Source: Candidatus Nitrospira neomarina (GTDB lineage Bacteria; Nitrospirota; Nitrospiria; Nitrospirales; UBA8639). Taken from it: a DNA stretch of 64,000 nucleotides. The translations under genes and the position numbers were made by a program. The DNA lies in the NCBI RefSeq assembly GCF_032051675.1, contig NZ_CP116968.1, forward strand, positions 1,922,001 through 1,986,000, written 5' to 3'. Below the pieces are notes generated by a model, which was not told where the DNA came from, did not search any database, and worked only from the letters and a program-made list of their open reading frames with translations. Shown here one piece after another: positions 29,665-38,974 of the stretch; position 1 is the stretch's first letter, and every line of letters begins with the position of its first letter.

Positions 29665-30486
29665 ATGGTTGAACGATTTCTTCAGACTCTATCCATGAAA
29701 AATATGGCGCCATTCGCGGTTATTACAGGAGCTTCACGAGGGATTGGGGCCGAATATGCCAGAGCCTTAGCGGCTCAAGGCTATCATCTCCTGTTGGTCG
29801 CCCGGGACCAAAGCCGTTTGAATGAATTATCCAAGGAGATTCAACAGACCACCTCTGTTCAAGTCTGGACAGAAGCGCTGGATTTGGCCAAGCCTAACGC
29901 GGCTGAAACCCTTTACCAATTAGCTCAATCATATCGGACGGATGTGTCGTTACTTGTCAATAATGCCGGTTTTGGGCTGTATGGCTTATTTACAAACATG
30001 CCACTCTCCACGATCCAAGACATGTTACAGGTCCATATCCATGCGACCACAGAAAGCACAAGACTCTTCCTACCTGATATGATGAATCGACGGCAGGGTG
30101 CAATTATCAATGTGGCTTCCGTGGCAGGATTTTTTCCAATTCCCTATATGGCGGAATACGCCGCCACGAAAGCCTTTATCATATCTTTCTCTGAAGCCGT
30201 GGCGATGGAGGCCAAGGAAAATGAGGTAACCATCCAGGTATGCTGTCCAGGCTACACAAAAACCGAGTTTCATAGGACGGCAGGGCACTGCCCACGCCAC
30301 ATCTCTTCTGCTCACACTCCCCACGACGTCGTACAAAAATCATTAAAGGCCTTGATGTCCCGGCAAACCCTCGTGACTATTGGATGGCAGGGACTGGCAA
30401 CCCAATGGATAACTCCATTTTTTCCTAAAAAGTGGCTGACGCGTCTTACCAGCCGATTTGTTCGACCAAATACCTCCTCTCATTGA
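29665..30486 (+). CDS. Short-chain dehydrogenase/reductase (SDR)
   Basis: 273 residues; a second ATG ten codons in (29695) is possible. The classical SDR Rossmann motif TGASRGIG is near the N-terminus. NNAG is present, and the catalytic Tyr-x3-Lys appears as YAATK. These enzymes oxidise or reduce hydroxyl/keto groups with NAD(P). The substrate is unknown. The DltE/YqjQ-like pattern (SVAGFFPIPYMAEYAATKAF) suggests an uncharacterised oxidoreductase branch. It is divergent from the coiled-coil gene, with 218 bases between the starts. Confidence 0.93.
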   Translation: MVERFLQTLSMKNMAPFAVITGASRGIGAEYARALAAQGYHLLLVARDQSRLNELSKEIQQTTSVQVWTEALDLAKPNAAETLYQLAQSYRTDVSLLVNNAGFGLYGLFTNMPLSTIQDMLQVHIHATTESTRLFLPDMMNRRQGAIINVASVAGFFPIPYMAEYAATKAFIISFSEAVAMEAKENEVTIQVCCPGYTKTEFHRTAGHCPRHISSAHTPHDVVQKSLKALMSRQTLVTIGWQGLATQWITPFFPKKWLTRLTSRFVRPNTSSH

Positions 30487-30517
30487 ACACACGGCCTCCA
30501 TAGAAAAGGAGCACAGT

Positions 30518-30949
30518 ATGTCCCATTCCTATTTCCATTCATTTATTGTCCCCCTTAGCATCTGTAGTGTTTGTATCCTAGCCTTTGGCTGCTCTGGCCC
30601 TCGCCCAATCCTTTATCCCAACGATCATCTTCAACAAGTTGGCCCCGATCGAGCAGAACAGGACATTGAGGAATGCCAACAGCTTGCAGAGGATTATGTC
30701 CCGGAGCACGATGCCGCGTCGGTGGCTGGGAATACTGCCGTTGGAGCGGGAGCAGGGGGTGCCGTCGGTGCAGTCAGCGGGGCCATTCGAGGAGGAGCGG
30801 GTATTGGCGCAGCCATAGGTGCCGCAACAGGTGCGACCGTTGGCTTTATTCGTGGCTTATTCCAGGCCTCGCAACCAACACCTGCTCACAAGTCTTTCGT
30901 TAACCGATGTCTTTCGGAACGAGGGTACGATTCGATTGGTTGGGAATAG
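30518..30949 (+). CDS. Glycine-zipper lipoprotein
   Basis: 143 residues from the ATG at 30518, with AAAAGGAGC upstream; the frame is open to 30458 inside the SDR gene. A lipoprotein signal ends at the lipobox AFGC. The centre is a glycine-zipper region (GNTAVGAGAGGAVGAVSG and GAGIGAAIGAATGA, about residues 70-110), which usually packs helices in the outer membrane. Cysteines near each end could pair. It probably lies in the outer membrane and helps envelope integrity; exact function unknown. Confidence 0.8.
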   Translation: MSHSYFHSFIVPLSICSVCILAFGCSGPRPILYPNDHLQQVGPDRAEQDIEECQQLAEDYVPEHDAASVAGNTAVGAGAGGAVGAVSGAIRGGAGIGAAIGAATGATVGFIRGLFQASQPTPAHKSFVNRCLSERGYDSIGWE

Positions 30950-31066
30950 ATCAGAAAACACATAGGGAACATAAGGCAAGAACACCTCCAGGCGCTATTC
31001 GTGGTTGTTTCCACTTTGAGCCAATCCAGTATCGAAACGTGGCTCACAGGTGAATTAAGGAACGCC

Positions 31067-31927
31067 TTAAAAAAATGAGGAGCTTTCTGCACGACGGAGG
31101 GCTCGCATCAAAACTGGATCTTGATATGCCACTTCACTTAAGGCGTCCAATATATGAAGATCTTTTTCCTTGGCCAGAGCTTTAGCTTTACTGAATTGTC
31201 GTGAATTAAATCGGGCCACGGATGGCTGACCATTGATGATCTGACACGCAAGACCTCCACCATCTTTCAGTGCAAGGGTGCCCCCATGATCAAACAAGGT
31301 ACGAGTCTCATCCACGCTGATCCCATGCAGTTCCGCAAAATCATGGAGCCCACTGGTCTCAATCAAACGTCCATCTGGCATGACACATTTTCGCTTAAAA
31401 TGGGGAGACCAATCTTTCCGAAAATCAATATATTGAATGTCTCCACTACACGCGTTCCCTGATTCAACTTTTGTCAAATCGATCCCTAAGTTTTTTTGCC
31501 GCAACCGATCCTGTAATTCCTGAGGAAGGCCTCGATAAAAAACCCGCTCCATGCCTTCTTCCAACGTTACACCATAACTTTGACGCATGCGTTCGGCTGC
31601 CGCATATTGCTCAAGATCCATGACCCACGTGTGTTTCGGATCTTTACCAAGAGGATCAACACGACAGACGAATGCGCCTTTTGTGACAAGCGGACCTTCA
31701 TGCGGATAGAGATATATCCCCCCGTCTTGAAGCACGCCAGTTATAGATTCAAGAGGAATAGCATAACTTTCAGACAGGACTCGTGCATGCACCTCCAAAT
31801 CTTCCGGTTCCGTCATTCCGCAGACCATTACATTTCCAGGAGGATCATAATCGGTATAGTTCTCTAGTATATTATAGAGAACCGGGGGTTTCTCTTTTTT
31901 TAAGGGACGTTTTTTCACTTTAAACAT
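31067..31927 (-). CDS. Conserved-looking protein of unknown function
   Basis: 286 residues, cytoplasmic by appearance, with a very basic start (KVKKRPLKKEK). Nothing recognisable: no P-loop, no signal peptide, no membrane helix. The middle carries an aromatic/charged block (GDIQYIDFRKDWSPHFKRK) and the end a helical part. Composition and length support a real gene. It stands alone between a convergent lipoprotein gene and the divergent pyrE. Confidence 0.65.
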   Translation of the reverse strand: MFKVKKRPLKKEKPPVLYNILENYTDYDPPGNVMVCGMTEPEDLEVHARVLSESYAIPLESITGVLQDGGIYLYPHEGPLVTKGAFVCRVDPLGKDPKHTWVMDLEQYAAAERMRQSYGVTLEEGMERVFYRGLPQELQDRLRQKNLGIDLTKVESGNACSGDIQYIDFRKDWSPHFKRKCVMPDGRLIETSGLHDFAELHGISVDETRTLFDHGGTLALKDGGGLACQIINGQPSVARFNSRQFSKAKALAKEKDLHILDALSEVAYQDPVLMRALRRAESSSFF

Positions 31928-32114
31928 TCAATACGCTCCTTCACGCTGAGTTTACTTTTTTTGGCCTTGGCCTTCTTCACCCTCGAGGGAAAGCCGAGAT
32001 TTTCACGACACCGGTGCTTTCCGATTCCACACGAACATTCTCATTTTTAACACCATAATTTTTTCCGTGCCTTGTTGCAGATCTCGAAGTCGTAATGGTA
32101 GAAGGAAATCGCTT

Positions 32115-32723
32115 GTGACTCAACCGAAACACTCTCCTAATCTTCCTATGCCAAAAAATGCCCTCATTCAGGCCTTCCACCAGCTGGAAGCCTTCAAATG
32201 GAATCAGCAAGAGGGCTTCCGGCTCGCCTCAGGAAAAAACAGCCCCTATTATGTCGATTGTCGTATTGTATTGGCTCATCCGCACTCACGTCACCTTGTG
32301 GCCCAATTAGCCTATCACCTGCTGAAATCCTTAGATTTTACACTGATTGGTGGACTGGAAATCGGAGCCATTCCCCTGGCCACCTGTATTTCAGATTATG
32401 GTTATAGGGCCGATCCACAGCGGGAATGGCGAACGTTCGTCGTGCGCAAACAACCGAAGGATCATGGATTAGGCAAATTAATTGAAGGCACTATTCATCC
32501 CGGGGAAACAGCTATAGTGGTCGACGATGTTTTAACAACAGGCGGATCATTGATAAAGGCCGCCGAAGCAGCCCGCGCCCAGGGCTTAATTGTGACGCAT
32601 GGGTTAGTGGTGGTGGATCGATCTGAAGAGGAAGGAAAAAGCAATCTGGCTCACATGGGCATTCAATTGCTCCCGCTTCTCACCCTGGAAGATTTAAGAC
32701 AAACCCCTCCTTCCGTCCGGTAA
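32115..32723 (+). CDS. pyrE: Orotate phosphoribosyltransferase
   Basis: 202 residues from the GTG at 32115, with AAGGAA seven bases upstream; ATG at 32148 is the alternative. The PRPP-binding motif AIVVDDVLTTGGS is complete, and the N-terminal substrate region FRLASGKNSPYYVDCR is typical of PyrE. It makes orotidine 5'-phosphate from orotate and PRPP in pyrimidine synthesis. No other pyr gene is adjacent. Confidence 0.93.
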   Translation: MTQPKHSPNLPMPKNALIQAFHQLEAFKWNQQEGFRLASGKNSPYYVDCRIVLAHPHSRHLVAQLAYHLLKSLDFTLIGGLEIGAIPLATCISDYGYRADPQREWRTFVVRKQPKDHGLGKLIEGTIHPGETAIVVDDVLTTGGSLIKAAEAARAQGLIVTHGLVVVDRSEEEGKSNLAHMGIQLLPLLTLEDLRQTPPSVR

Positions 32724-33027
32724 GTCCCCCGAATATTTCCCACCACGGTTCAAAACCTTAATTGGTTCTTACGGCCTCAACGGATAGGCATCCTATTTTT
32801 CAAAGATTATCCAGTCCAAATTGATCAATGATAATCATTTTAACTCACAACCTCGTCGGTACTCACCTATTCTGGATGACTCACTTGACCGTCTCTTCTA
32901 ACCAACCATACAATTTTAAAATAATTACTCAACGATTGTCTGATCAATCCCTATTCAGAGAGGACAATGCCGGCTGCCTTAACTTCCTCAAGCAAGAAAG
33001 CCATTCCCAATACTACGGAGAATAACC
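32724..33027. other. Gene-free stretch between pyrE and the rhodanese gene
   Basis: A 65-codon frame at 32828-33025 has no family resemblance and no ribosome site. The region should carry the rhodanese promoter. Nothing else is seen. Confidence 0.4.
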
Positions 33028-33447
33028 ATGAAACGCTTTTCTTTTTCCTTGACAATCGCTCTTCTATTTCTTGGATGGTGGAACCCCACCATTGTTACTG
33101 CTGAGCCCTACCTTTTAACCGTTCAGCAACTCAAAGCAGGACTTGAAAAGGCTTCCCAACCCAAACAAAAAGGATTTGTGCTCATCGACGTTCGGAGTCC
33201 AGACGAGCATATGAGCGGCTTCATTCCCGGAACGGATTTCAATATTGATTTTCGGGAAATGCAAGGACGCCACCAAGAGCTCAATGCGAAACTGGACCAG
33301 CATATCGTGGTGTACTGCCAATCTGGACACCGCAGCAATATTGCTGCTGAAACTTTAATGGGATTAGGATATCAGCATGTGTATAATGTGGAAGGAAGTA
33401 TGAATGCCTGGACCGACGCGGGATATCCTATCGAACACCCCAAGTAA
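33028..33447 (+). CDS. Periplasmic rhodanese-like sulfurtransferase
   Basis: 139 residues: signal peptide (about 1-25, ending VTA), then one rhodanese domain. The active-site loop is CQSGHRS with Cys97, and LIDVRSPDEHMSGFIPG is the typical front part. Such proteins transfer sulfane sulfur via a cysteine persulfide. The signal peptide places it in the periplasm. It stands alone. Confidence 0.9.
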   Translation: MKRFSFSLTIALLFLGWWNPTIVTAEPYLLTVQQLKAGLEKASQPKQKGFVLIDVRSPDEHMSGFIPGTDFNIDFREMQGRHQELNAKLDQHIVVYCQSGHRSNIAAETLMGLGYQHVYNVEGSMNAWTDAGYPIEHPK

Positions 33448-33473
33448 TCGAAAACAGCCTGCGGCAAAGAATG

Positions 33474-34352
33474 TTAGATTTCGCCTACAGTAGAATAGAT
33501 GCCGTTAAAGTCCTGATGCATCTCCCGGAAAGCCTCCAAAAGGTGTGGATCAAAATGTGTCGGCTTTGTTCTGTCGTTCCCGTTTAAAATGATGTCGCAT
33601 GTCTTCTCATGGGTAAACGCTGGTTTGTATGGCCTTTGGCTTCGTAAGGCATCGTAAAGATCGCACAGCATCACAATTCGGCCTGTGATGGGAATCTGTG
33701 TTCCCTTCAGCCCCCGAGGATATCCACTTCCGTCCCAACGTTCATGGTGAGTCAGCGCGACTTCCTTGGCCATCTCTAGCAAGGGAGATGTCGAGCCATC
33801 CAATAAACTCGCTCCCAAAAGAGGATGCTGCTTAATCGATTGCCATTCTACTTCCGTCAACGGGCCATTCTTTCCAAGAACGGCATCTGGAACTCCAATT
33901 TTCCCCACATCATGCATCGGCGCAACGGCGAATAAACAACGAGCGCGTGGCTGATCCCAGCCAATAGCCAAAGCAAGCGATTGCGAGTAATGGCTTAACC
34001 GTTCAATATGTGCCCCTGTTTCCTCATCTTTATAGCGTGACGCCCGGGCTAAGCGAAGAATAGTGTCGGCATAAGCCTGTTCCAATTCACAATTTTTCCG
34101 TTGCTCTGCCTCCAAAGAAAGCTTAAGGTCCCGGGCGTAAACAAGCATTTGGGCATGAGCTTTTTTAAGCAGTTGAGTTTTCTGACCTTCCTGCTCCAAC
34201 ATCTGCTTGAGATCTTTGGCATAGGCCATGAGTTGAGAGCGGGCCGCCTGGAGTTCCCCTGTGGCAGATACTTGGGAACCTTCGGCCTTCGAATACAGCA
34301 TACTTGATGAGGGAGAAACCCCATCTTCCTCGTTGGGTTTATCCTCATTCAT
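33474..34352 (-). CDS. HD-GYP domain protein (putative c-di-GMP phosphodiesterase)
   Basis: 292 residues. The N-terminal 100 residues are a coiled coil with an internal repeat (LMAYAKDLKQMLEQE and MLVYARDLKLSLEAE). The HD-GYP domain carries HD at 147-148 (MHDVGKIGVPD) and HHERWDGSGYP at 202-212. The family hydrolyses c-di-GMP with two or three metal ions. The gene starts within the stop codon of the response regulator gene (TAATG), so the regulator probably controls it as a separate-subunit version of RpfG. Confidence 0.92.
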   Translation of the reverse strand: MNEDKPNEEDGVSPSSSMLYSKAEGSQVSATGELQAARSQLMAYAKDLKQMLEQEGQKTQLLKKAHAQMLVYARDLKLSLEAEQRKNCELEQAYADTILRLARASRYKDEETGAHIERLSHYSQSLALAIGWDQPRARCLFAVAPMHDVGKIGVPDAVLGKNGPLTEVEWQSIKQHPLLGASLLDGSTSPLLEMAKEVALTHHERWDGSGYPRGLKGTQIPITGRIVMLCDLYDALRSQRPYKPAFTHEKTCDIILNGNDRTKPTHFDPHLLEAFREMHQDFNGIYSTVGEI

Positions 34353-34735
34353 TAGGCAAGTACTTCCCGAACTTTTTGAATCAACTCTAATGGGCTAAAT
34401 GGTTTGACCAAATACCCCGCAAGATCAAGAGAAGCTATCTGCTTACGTGCATCAAGCCCGTCTTTCGCCGTTAACATGACAATTGGAATTCTAGCCGTGT
34501 CGGAGTGTAGGCGAAGCTTTCGTACCACCTCACACCCATTTAGACCCGGCATCATCCAATCAAGAATCAATAGGTCGGGAATGTGAGTGCAAACGGCATC
34601 CACCGCCGCGCAACCATCTATAGCAGTGAGAATCCGATACGAGGGGTCTTCAAGAGTAACCTGGACCAGGAGCCTAAGATCTTCTTCATCATCGGCAATG
34701 AGGATCGTTTTCACGGGACCCACCATGGTAAACAT
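34352..34735 (-). CDS. Single-domain response regulator
   Basis: 127 residues; a GTG at 34714 giving the usual start KTILIADDEED is an alternative. The receiver domain shows the acidic pair ADDEED, phospho-acceptor in LLILDWMMPG, MLTAKD, and the lysine in LVKPF. It overlaps the HD-GYP gene by one base and is co-translated with it, so phosphorylation most likely steers c-di-GMP breakdown. The kinase is elsewhere. Confidence 0.92.
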   Translation of the reverse strand: MFTMVGPVKTILIADDEEDLRLLVQVTLEDPSYRILTAIDGCAAVDAVCTHIPDLLILDWMMPGLNGCEVVRKLRLHSDTARIPIVMLTAKDGLDARKQIASLDLAGYLVKPFSPLELIQKVREVLA

Positions 34736-34757
34736 TTCGCGTTGGCCCGAAAAAGGC

Positions 34758-35657
34758 TCAGGGAATATCTAATCCATCACCGAGATATTCATCCTCCTTG
34801 ATGACATGATCGTCTTGTTGAGATGCAGGTTCAATAGCGTTGTATGGCTCAGAATTCCAAATGTTATTTTCGACTTTTCTGGCCACGGTAATAAAACCGG
34901 AATGGGCAACCATTCGGTGATCGGGTCGAACACTCCGGCCTTTAATATTCCACGTCCGCAACAATGTTTCAAAATTTTGAACCATGGTAAAAACTCGGCT
35001 CTGTTCCAAAGCCTGTACCGTTTGCATCACCTGCGGCACCGTCGGGACATAACTCAAATATAGACCCCCGGACCGTAATGCCCGTGCCGCATGCGGAACC
35101 ACTCGCCATGGCTCTGGAAGATCCAATACCACTCGATCAAACATCCAGGCAGACGCCCCTTCCCCAATCTCGATACCTTCGTATGCATTACGAATCTGAA
35201 GGAAATGGTTAGGTACCTTTCCCATGAACCGTTCAATATTTTTCGTGGCCGTGGCCGCAAAATCCTCTCGCATTTCATAGCTCACCACACACCCACGATC
35301 CCCCACCGCCCGCAAAAGAGCCATCGTTAATGCGCCAGAGCCCACCCCGGCCTCAAAGACCCTGGCTCCTGGATAAATATCCGCCCACATTGGAATGACG
35401 GCTAAATCTTTGGGATAAATCACCTGAGCTCCTCGAGGCATTTTCAAGGTATACTCAGCTAACGTTGGATGAACGGCTACCATTAACTTTCCATTAGAAA
35501 ACTGGACCACTGTCCCATCCGGTTGTCCAATAATGTCATCATGACTAATCCGGTCTCCACTATGCTGAAAGATTTCTCCGGCTTTAAGCGTGACCGCATA
35601 CGGTCGTTCTTTCTTGTCGATTAAATGAACTCGTTCTCCCGATTGAAATGTTTTCAT
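34758..35657 (-). CDS. trmI: tRNA (adenine-58-N1) methyltransferase TrmI-like
   Basis: 299 residues, typical for TrmI. An N-terminal beta-rich part (VTLKAGEIFQHSGDRISHDD) precedes a class I SAM-dependent methyltransferase with FEAGVGSGALTMALLRAVG as the SAM loop. The YPKDLAVIPMWADIYPGARV segment is characteristic of the tRNA m1A58 enzymes of bacteria and archaea. It methylates A58 in the T loop. The C-terminal acidic tail is an extension. It is 22 bases upstream of the regulator/HD-GYP pair, possibly in the same transcript. Confidence 0.88.
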   Translation of the reverse strand: MKTFQSGERVHLIDKKERPYAVTLKAGEIFQHSGDRISHDDIIGQPDGTVVQFSNGKLMVAVHPTLAEYTLKMPRGAQVIYPKDLAVIPMWADIYPGARVFEAGVGSGALTMALLRAVGDRGCVVSYEMREDFAATATKNIERFMGKVPNHFLQIRNAYEGIEIGEGASAWMFDRVVLDLPEPWRVVPHAARALRSGGLYLSYVPTVPQVMQTVQALEQSRVFTMVQNFETLLRTWNIKGRSVRPDHRMVAHSGFITVARKVENNIWNSEPYNAIEPASQQDDHVIKEDEYLGDGLDIP

Positions 35658-36019
35658 AAGGCACGCATTCTAGCAAGGCTTTTCTCCGCTTTGATACCCA
35701 CCATAATGGTGGAGCCTTCTTAAGTGAACCAACTCGACAACTACTCGACATTTCAATGGGATCATTCTTGACACCCTCCCCATTCAGACGTATGATTAAT
35801 CAACTTCAGTCTTTACATACCTATCGCCACCAAATTCTCAAAATTTTTCAGATCCTTTATTTTTGCAAATGGCATTTGTGCGAATGTTCTCAATATACAA
35901 AAAGAATCGAACACCGGCTCTGGAAGGGATCAGAAGAGTTTTTTTAACCACAGCACTCTCGGCTGCTCTTGATGCAGGAATAGTCGCATGGTGATCACAA
36001 TGGTTGTTGCCAATCTACC
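35658..36019. other. Intergenic region with a strong promoter-like signal
   Basis: Divergent gap between trmI and ktrA. It contains the sigma-70-like promoter at 35768-35796 and, downstream of it, a run of seven T at about 35939-35945. There is no protein-coding frame of note. A short non-coding transcript of about 140 bases between the two signals is conceivable, though no strong terminator stem precedes the T run. Confidence 0.4.
35768..35796 (+). promoter_or_regulatory. Sigma-70-type promoter
   Basis: TTGACA at 35768-35773 is followed after exactly 17 bases by TATGAT at 35791-35796, so 11 of 12 bases match the consensus. Transcription would begin near 35803 and run toward ktrA, whose start codon lies about 217 bases further on. 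It is the best promoter match I noticed in the window. Confidence 0.6.
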
Positions 36020-36709
36020 ATGAAACGCCTTTTTACAGTTATTGGGCTTGGGCGCTTCGGCTATAGCGTGGCACAAGGACTTGTCACCAAAGGATGCGAA
36101 GTACTTGCCATCGATAAGGATGAGGAAAAAATCCAGGCGATCAGTGACATTGCGACATTTGCCGTCCAATGCGATGCGACTGATGAACGCGCGTTAAAAG
36201 CGGTCAGTGCTCAAAACGTCGATGTCGCAGTCGTCAGTATCGGTGAAAACATTGAAGCCAGCATACTTATTGTTCAAACACTTAAGGAAATGGGAGTAAA
36301 ATCCATAGTGGCGAAAGCCGTGGCCCCAATCCAGGGAAAAATATTAATGAACCTAGGGGTCGATGAGGTCATCTACCCCGAACGAGATGCAGCTATCCGT
36401 CTCGCACATAGGCTTGTCTCACCGAGCGTACTTGAATATTTAGAATTGGCTCCAGGCTTTAGTGTGGAAGAAGTGTCCGTTTCAGAGAGCTTGTCCGGGT
36501 TAAGTCTTGAGGATGTTAAGTTACGCGGCAAGCATAACTTGAATGTGATTGGGATAAAAAAACAAGTTACCAGAATGGTCAAGGGGCGCATGATGAAAGA
36601 AGAAATATTTAATTTCACCCCAAAACCCGATGACGTCATTGAAAAAGGTGATGTCTTGGTCATGATTGGCCGGGAAGAAGATTTGGACCGTTTTTGCAAT
36701 AACGTGTAA
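36020..36709 (+). CDS. Potassium uptake regulatory subunit (TrkA/KtrA, RCK domains)
   Basis: 229 residues: RCK_N with the nucleotide-binding GLGRFGYSVAQ, the acidic end of beta2 (LAIDKD) and QCDATDERAL. A shorter RCK_C domain (about 135-225) follows. This is the architecture of KtrA, the cytoplasmic ring that gates KtrB in response to ATP/ADP or c-di-AMP. No membrane subunit gene is adjacent, so the partner must be encoded elsewhere. Confidence 0.93.
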   Translation: MKRLFTVIGLGRFGYSVAQGLVTKGCEVLAIDKDEEKIQAISDIATFAVQCDATDERALKAVSAQNVDVAVVSIGENIEASILIVQTLKEMGVKSIVAKAVAPIQGKILMNLGVDEVIYPERDAAIRLAHRLVSPSVLEYLELAPGFSVEEVSVSESLSGLSLEDVKLRGKHNLNVIGIKKQVTRMVKGRMMKEEIFNFTPKPDDVIEKGDVLVMIGREEDLDRFCNNV

Positions 36710-37116
36710 GAAATATAACAGTTCCGTCAATTACCTCTGCACTTTTTAATTCCTCACCACCTCTCTCCTATAAATTGTGCGTTTTTCCCCTTTCGCACTA
36801 TCCAGGGAATGCGATGGGCTACCGATTTCTTTAATAGCTATCCTTTCATTCTAAAAGATAGGAGAAATTTCACAGAGCGCAGTTTTGTCGTTAGTTTTCA
36901 TACTGTTAACCATTTAATGAAATAAGAGCTTCACTTCATACCATCGTAATAGAGGAAATTCAGCTTTTCAAAAATGGGCATTAAGTTCTTTTCCATTGAT
37001 AGATAAGGGCTGAAACATATCATTGGCTTGGTTTTTGCTTTTAAAGCATTATTTAAGGTTCACATGGATGTTGAACTATCGGCTATCGGAAACCTGAACC
37101 CACAGGGGAAACTATC
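36710..37116. other. Gene-free stretch upstream of the sigma factor
   Basis: AT-rich, no gene. It should contain the promoter of the sigma factor gene. I found only weak -10-like boxes and no clear pair. Confidence 0.4.
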
Positions 37117-38262
37117 ATGGAATACCAAACTGTTTTGGATGAGCCCACAGAATCCGAACTCGCTACCATAAAGACTGAGGGAGTCAAACCTTCAATCAGA
37201 GGATTCGGGCCGGCTCTCGAATCATTATATTTCCGATCATTTGGCAGCCGCCCTCTTCTCAATAAAGATTCCGAGATCGAATTGGCGAAGGAAATTGATC
37301 AAGCGTCCAGAACAATCAGGGTCATTATCAAACAAAGCCTTCATCTCACTCAGCCATTAAAAAAGGGACCAGAGAAAGAAGAAACTATTGCTTTACTCAA
37401 GGAAACGTTTGCCTTGAGTGGTTTTTCGGCTCCCGCCATTGAAAAATTGAAATCCGTTCTGTTGGCCTTAGGCCAAACGAATCCCTCCGTGTCCTCATCC
37501 ATTCAGGAGCTCTGCCGACAACTTCAAAACGCGAAATTTCAACTAGAAAAAGCGAAATCCGAACTCGTTCAGCGGAATCTTCGCCTGGTTGTAGACATCG
37601 CGAAACGATATACGGGTCATGGATTGGCCTTTTTGGACTTAGTCCAAGAGGGGAATATCGGGCTTATGAAGGCGGCAGAACGATTTCAATATCGCAAAGG
37701 GTTTAAGTTCAGCACCTATGCCACATGGTGGATTCGACAAGGGATTACGCGATCACTCGCCGACCAATCTAGAACCATTCGTGTCCCCGTCCATTTAAAT
37801 GAAATCTCCAATAAGATTGCTCGCGCCTCCAAACGGTTGACACAACAGCATGCCCGCCCAGTTCAGTTGGATGACATTGGAGAGGCGCTCAAATTGAGTG
37901 TGGAAAAAGTTCATGACACCATTCAAGCCTTTCAAGATCCTATATCGTTAGAAACTCCGGTTGGAGATGGAGAAACCTTTCTCACAGACTTCATTCCGGA
38001 TATGGGAACTTTGACGCCCGATGGACCTGTCTCACGCCAGGAGACGAACCAACAAGTCGAACGGATTTTGGATTCGCTGACTCCAAGGGAACAAATGGTG
38101 ATCCGCCTGCGTTTTGGCATTGGCCAAGACGAGCCCTGGACCCTTGAAGAAGTCGGACAAAGTATGTCGGTTACCCGGGAACGTGTCCGCCAAATTGAAG
38201 CCAAAGCCCTTCAAAAATTAAAGGAGCCTGCTATGAAGGATATGTTATATTCCATTAAGTAG
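37117..38262 (+). CDS. RNA polymerase sigma-70 family factor (RpoD/RpoS-like)
   Basis: 381 residues. Region 1.2 (SFGSRPLLNKDSEIELAKEI) is followed by region 2 with LRLVVDIAKRYTGHGLAFLD and FKFSTYATWWIRQGI, the core- and -10-binding part. Region 3 follows, then region 4 with LTPREQMVIRLRFGIG and the helix-turn-helix VTRERVRQIEAKAL. It is much shorter than a primary RpoD and lacks region 1.1, so it is more likely a group 2 (RpoS-like) factor than the main sigma factor. AGGGGAAA precedes the ATG. No anti-sigma gene is adjacent. Confidence 0.92.
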   Translation: MEYQTVLDEPTESELATIKTEGVKPSIRGFGPALESLYFRSFGSRPLLNKDSEIELAKEIDQASRTIRVIIKQSLHLTQPLKKGPEKEETIALLKETFALSGFSAPAIEKLKSVLLALGQTNPSVSSSIQELCRQLQNAKFQLEKAKSELVQRNLRLVVDIAKRYTGHGLAFLDLVQEGNIGLMKAAERFQYRKGFKFSTYATWWIRQGITRSLADQSRTIRVPVHLNEISNKIARASKRLTQQHARPVQLDDIGEALKLSVEKVHDTIQAFQDPISLETPVGDGETFLTDFIPDMGTLTPDGPVSRQETNQQVERILDSLTPREQMVIRLRFGIGQDEPWTLEEVGQSMSVTRERVRQIEAKALQKLKEPAMKDMLYSIK

Positions 38263-38418
38263 AAAATCACTGCGTTCATTACCTCATCACTTTTCGCATT
38301 CAACCATTTTATTAGGTGGATTTGCCTTTTCTGAGCAAGGGCTTGTCAATCAGCCAATTACCGCCTTAACATAGGGCTATCCGGTGCTTGTTTCATTCTT
38401 GAATAAAGACCAGCGCAC

Positions 38419-38814
38419 TTGTTGCCATCAGACCCTATTTACAGACTTCGACAAGAATTCAGAGGCCACCTTGAAGAATTCTACACCCATCTGAATCTGG
38501 CCCCGCCCTACCATAGTATTGAAAAAGCGGTTCAACATTTTTCCAATACGCTCAGAACAAAACCTGAAGAATTCTCCCGGGGATTGCTACAAGATGCGTC
38601 AAAAAAATGGACGGTATTTCAGGAAATTTTCTTAGCCTCTGGCTTACATAAAAAGCATCGAGGAATCATTCAACAATTAGCTCATTCTCATGATGCGACT
38701 TTAGTTGATGAACCTGAATCCCGTCGCTTCCTTCAAAATTTTTTAACAAACTCGCAAGAATCCACTTCCAAGCCAGTAAATCATCCACCACCGCAGCCAA
38801 TCCTTCCCCACTGA
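38419..38814 (+). CDS. Hypothetical protein
   Basis: 131 residues from a TTG; there is no ATG in the frame and only a poor ribosome site. The protein is largely helical (LRQEFRGHLEEFYTHLNL), with a proline-rich tail, and shows no recognised domain. It lies 157 bases after the sigma factor gene on the same strand. A link to that factor is possible but unsupported. Confidence 0.5.
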   Translation: MLPSDPIYRLRQEFRGHLEEFYTHLNLAPPYHSIEKAVQHFSNTLRTKPEEFSRGLLQDASKKWTVFQEIFLASGLHKKHRGIIQQLAHSHDATLVDEPESRRFLQNFLTNSQESTSKPVNHPPPQPILPH

Positions 38815-38974
38815 CCAATCCTTAACAACCATTTAGTGAAAAAAGTATACATTTGTTTGGTTTCTGCAACACTCAAAAACAGAAAGGCCTAATTTCAACT
38901 ATAAACACCGCCTTTCTCTAAATCATCGCGTAGTACAAATTTTGCATGTTTAAATACTAAATTCCCAGGAACTT

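Noticed and set aside
37117-38262. Calling the sigma factor the primary RpoD
   Set aside because: Only 381 residues and no region 1.1; a group 2 factor fits better.
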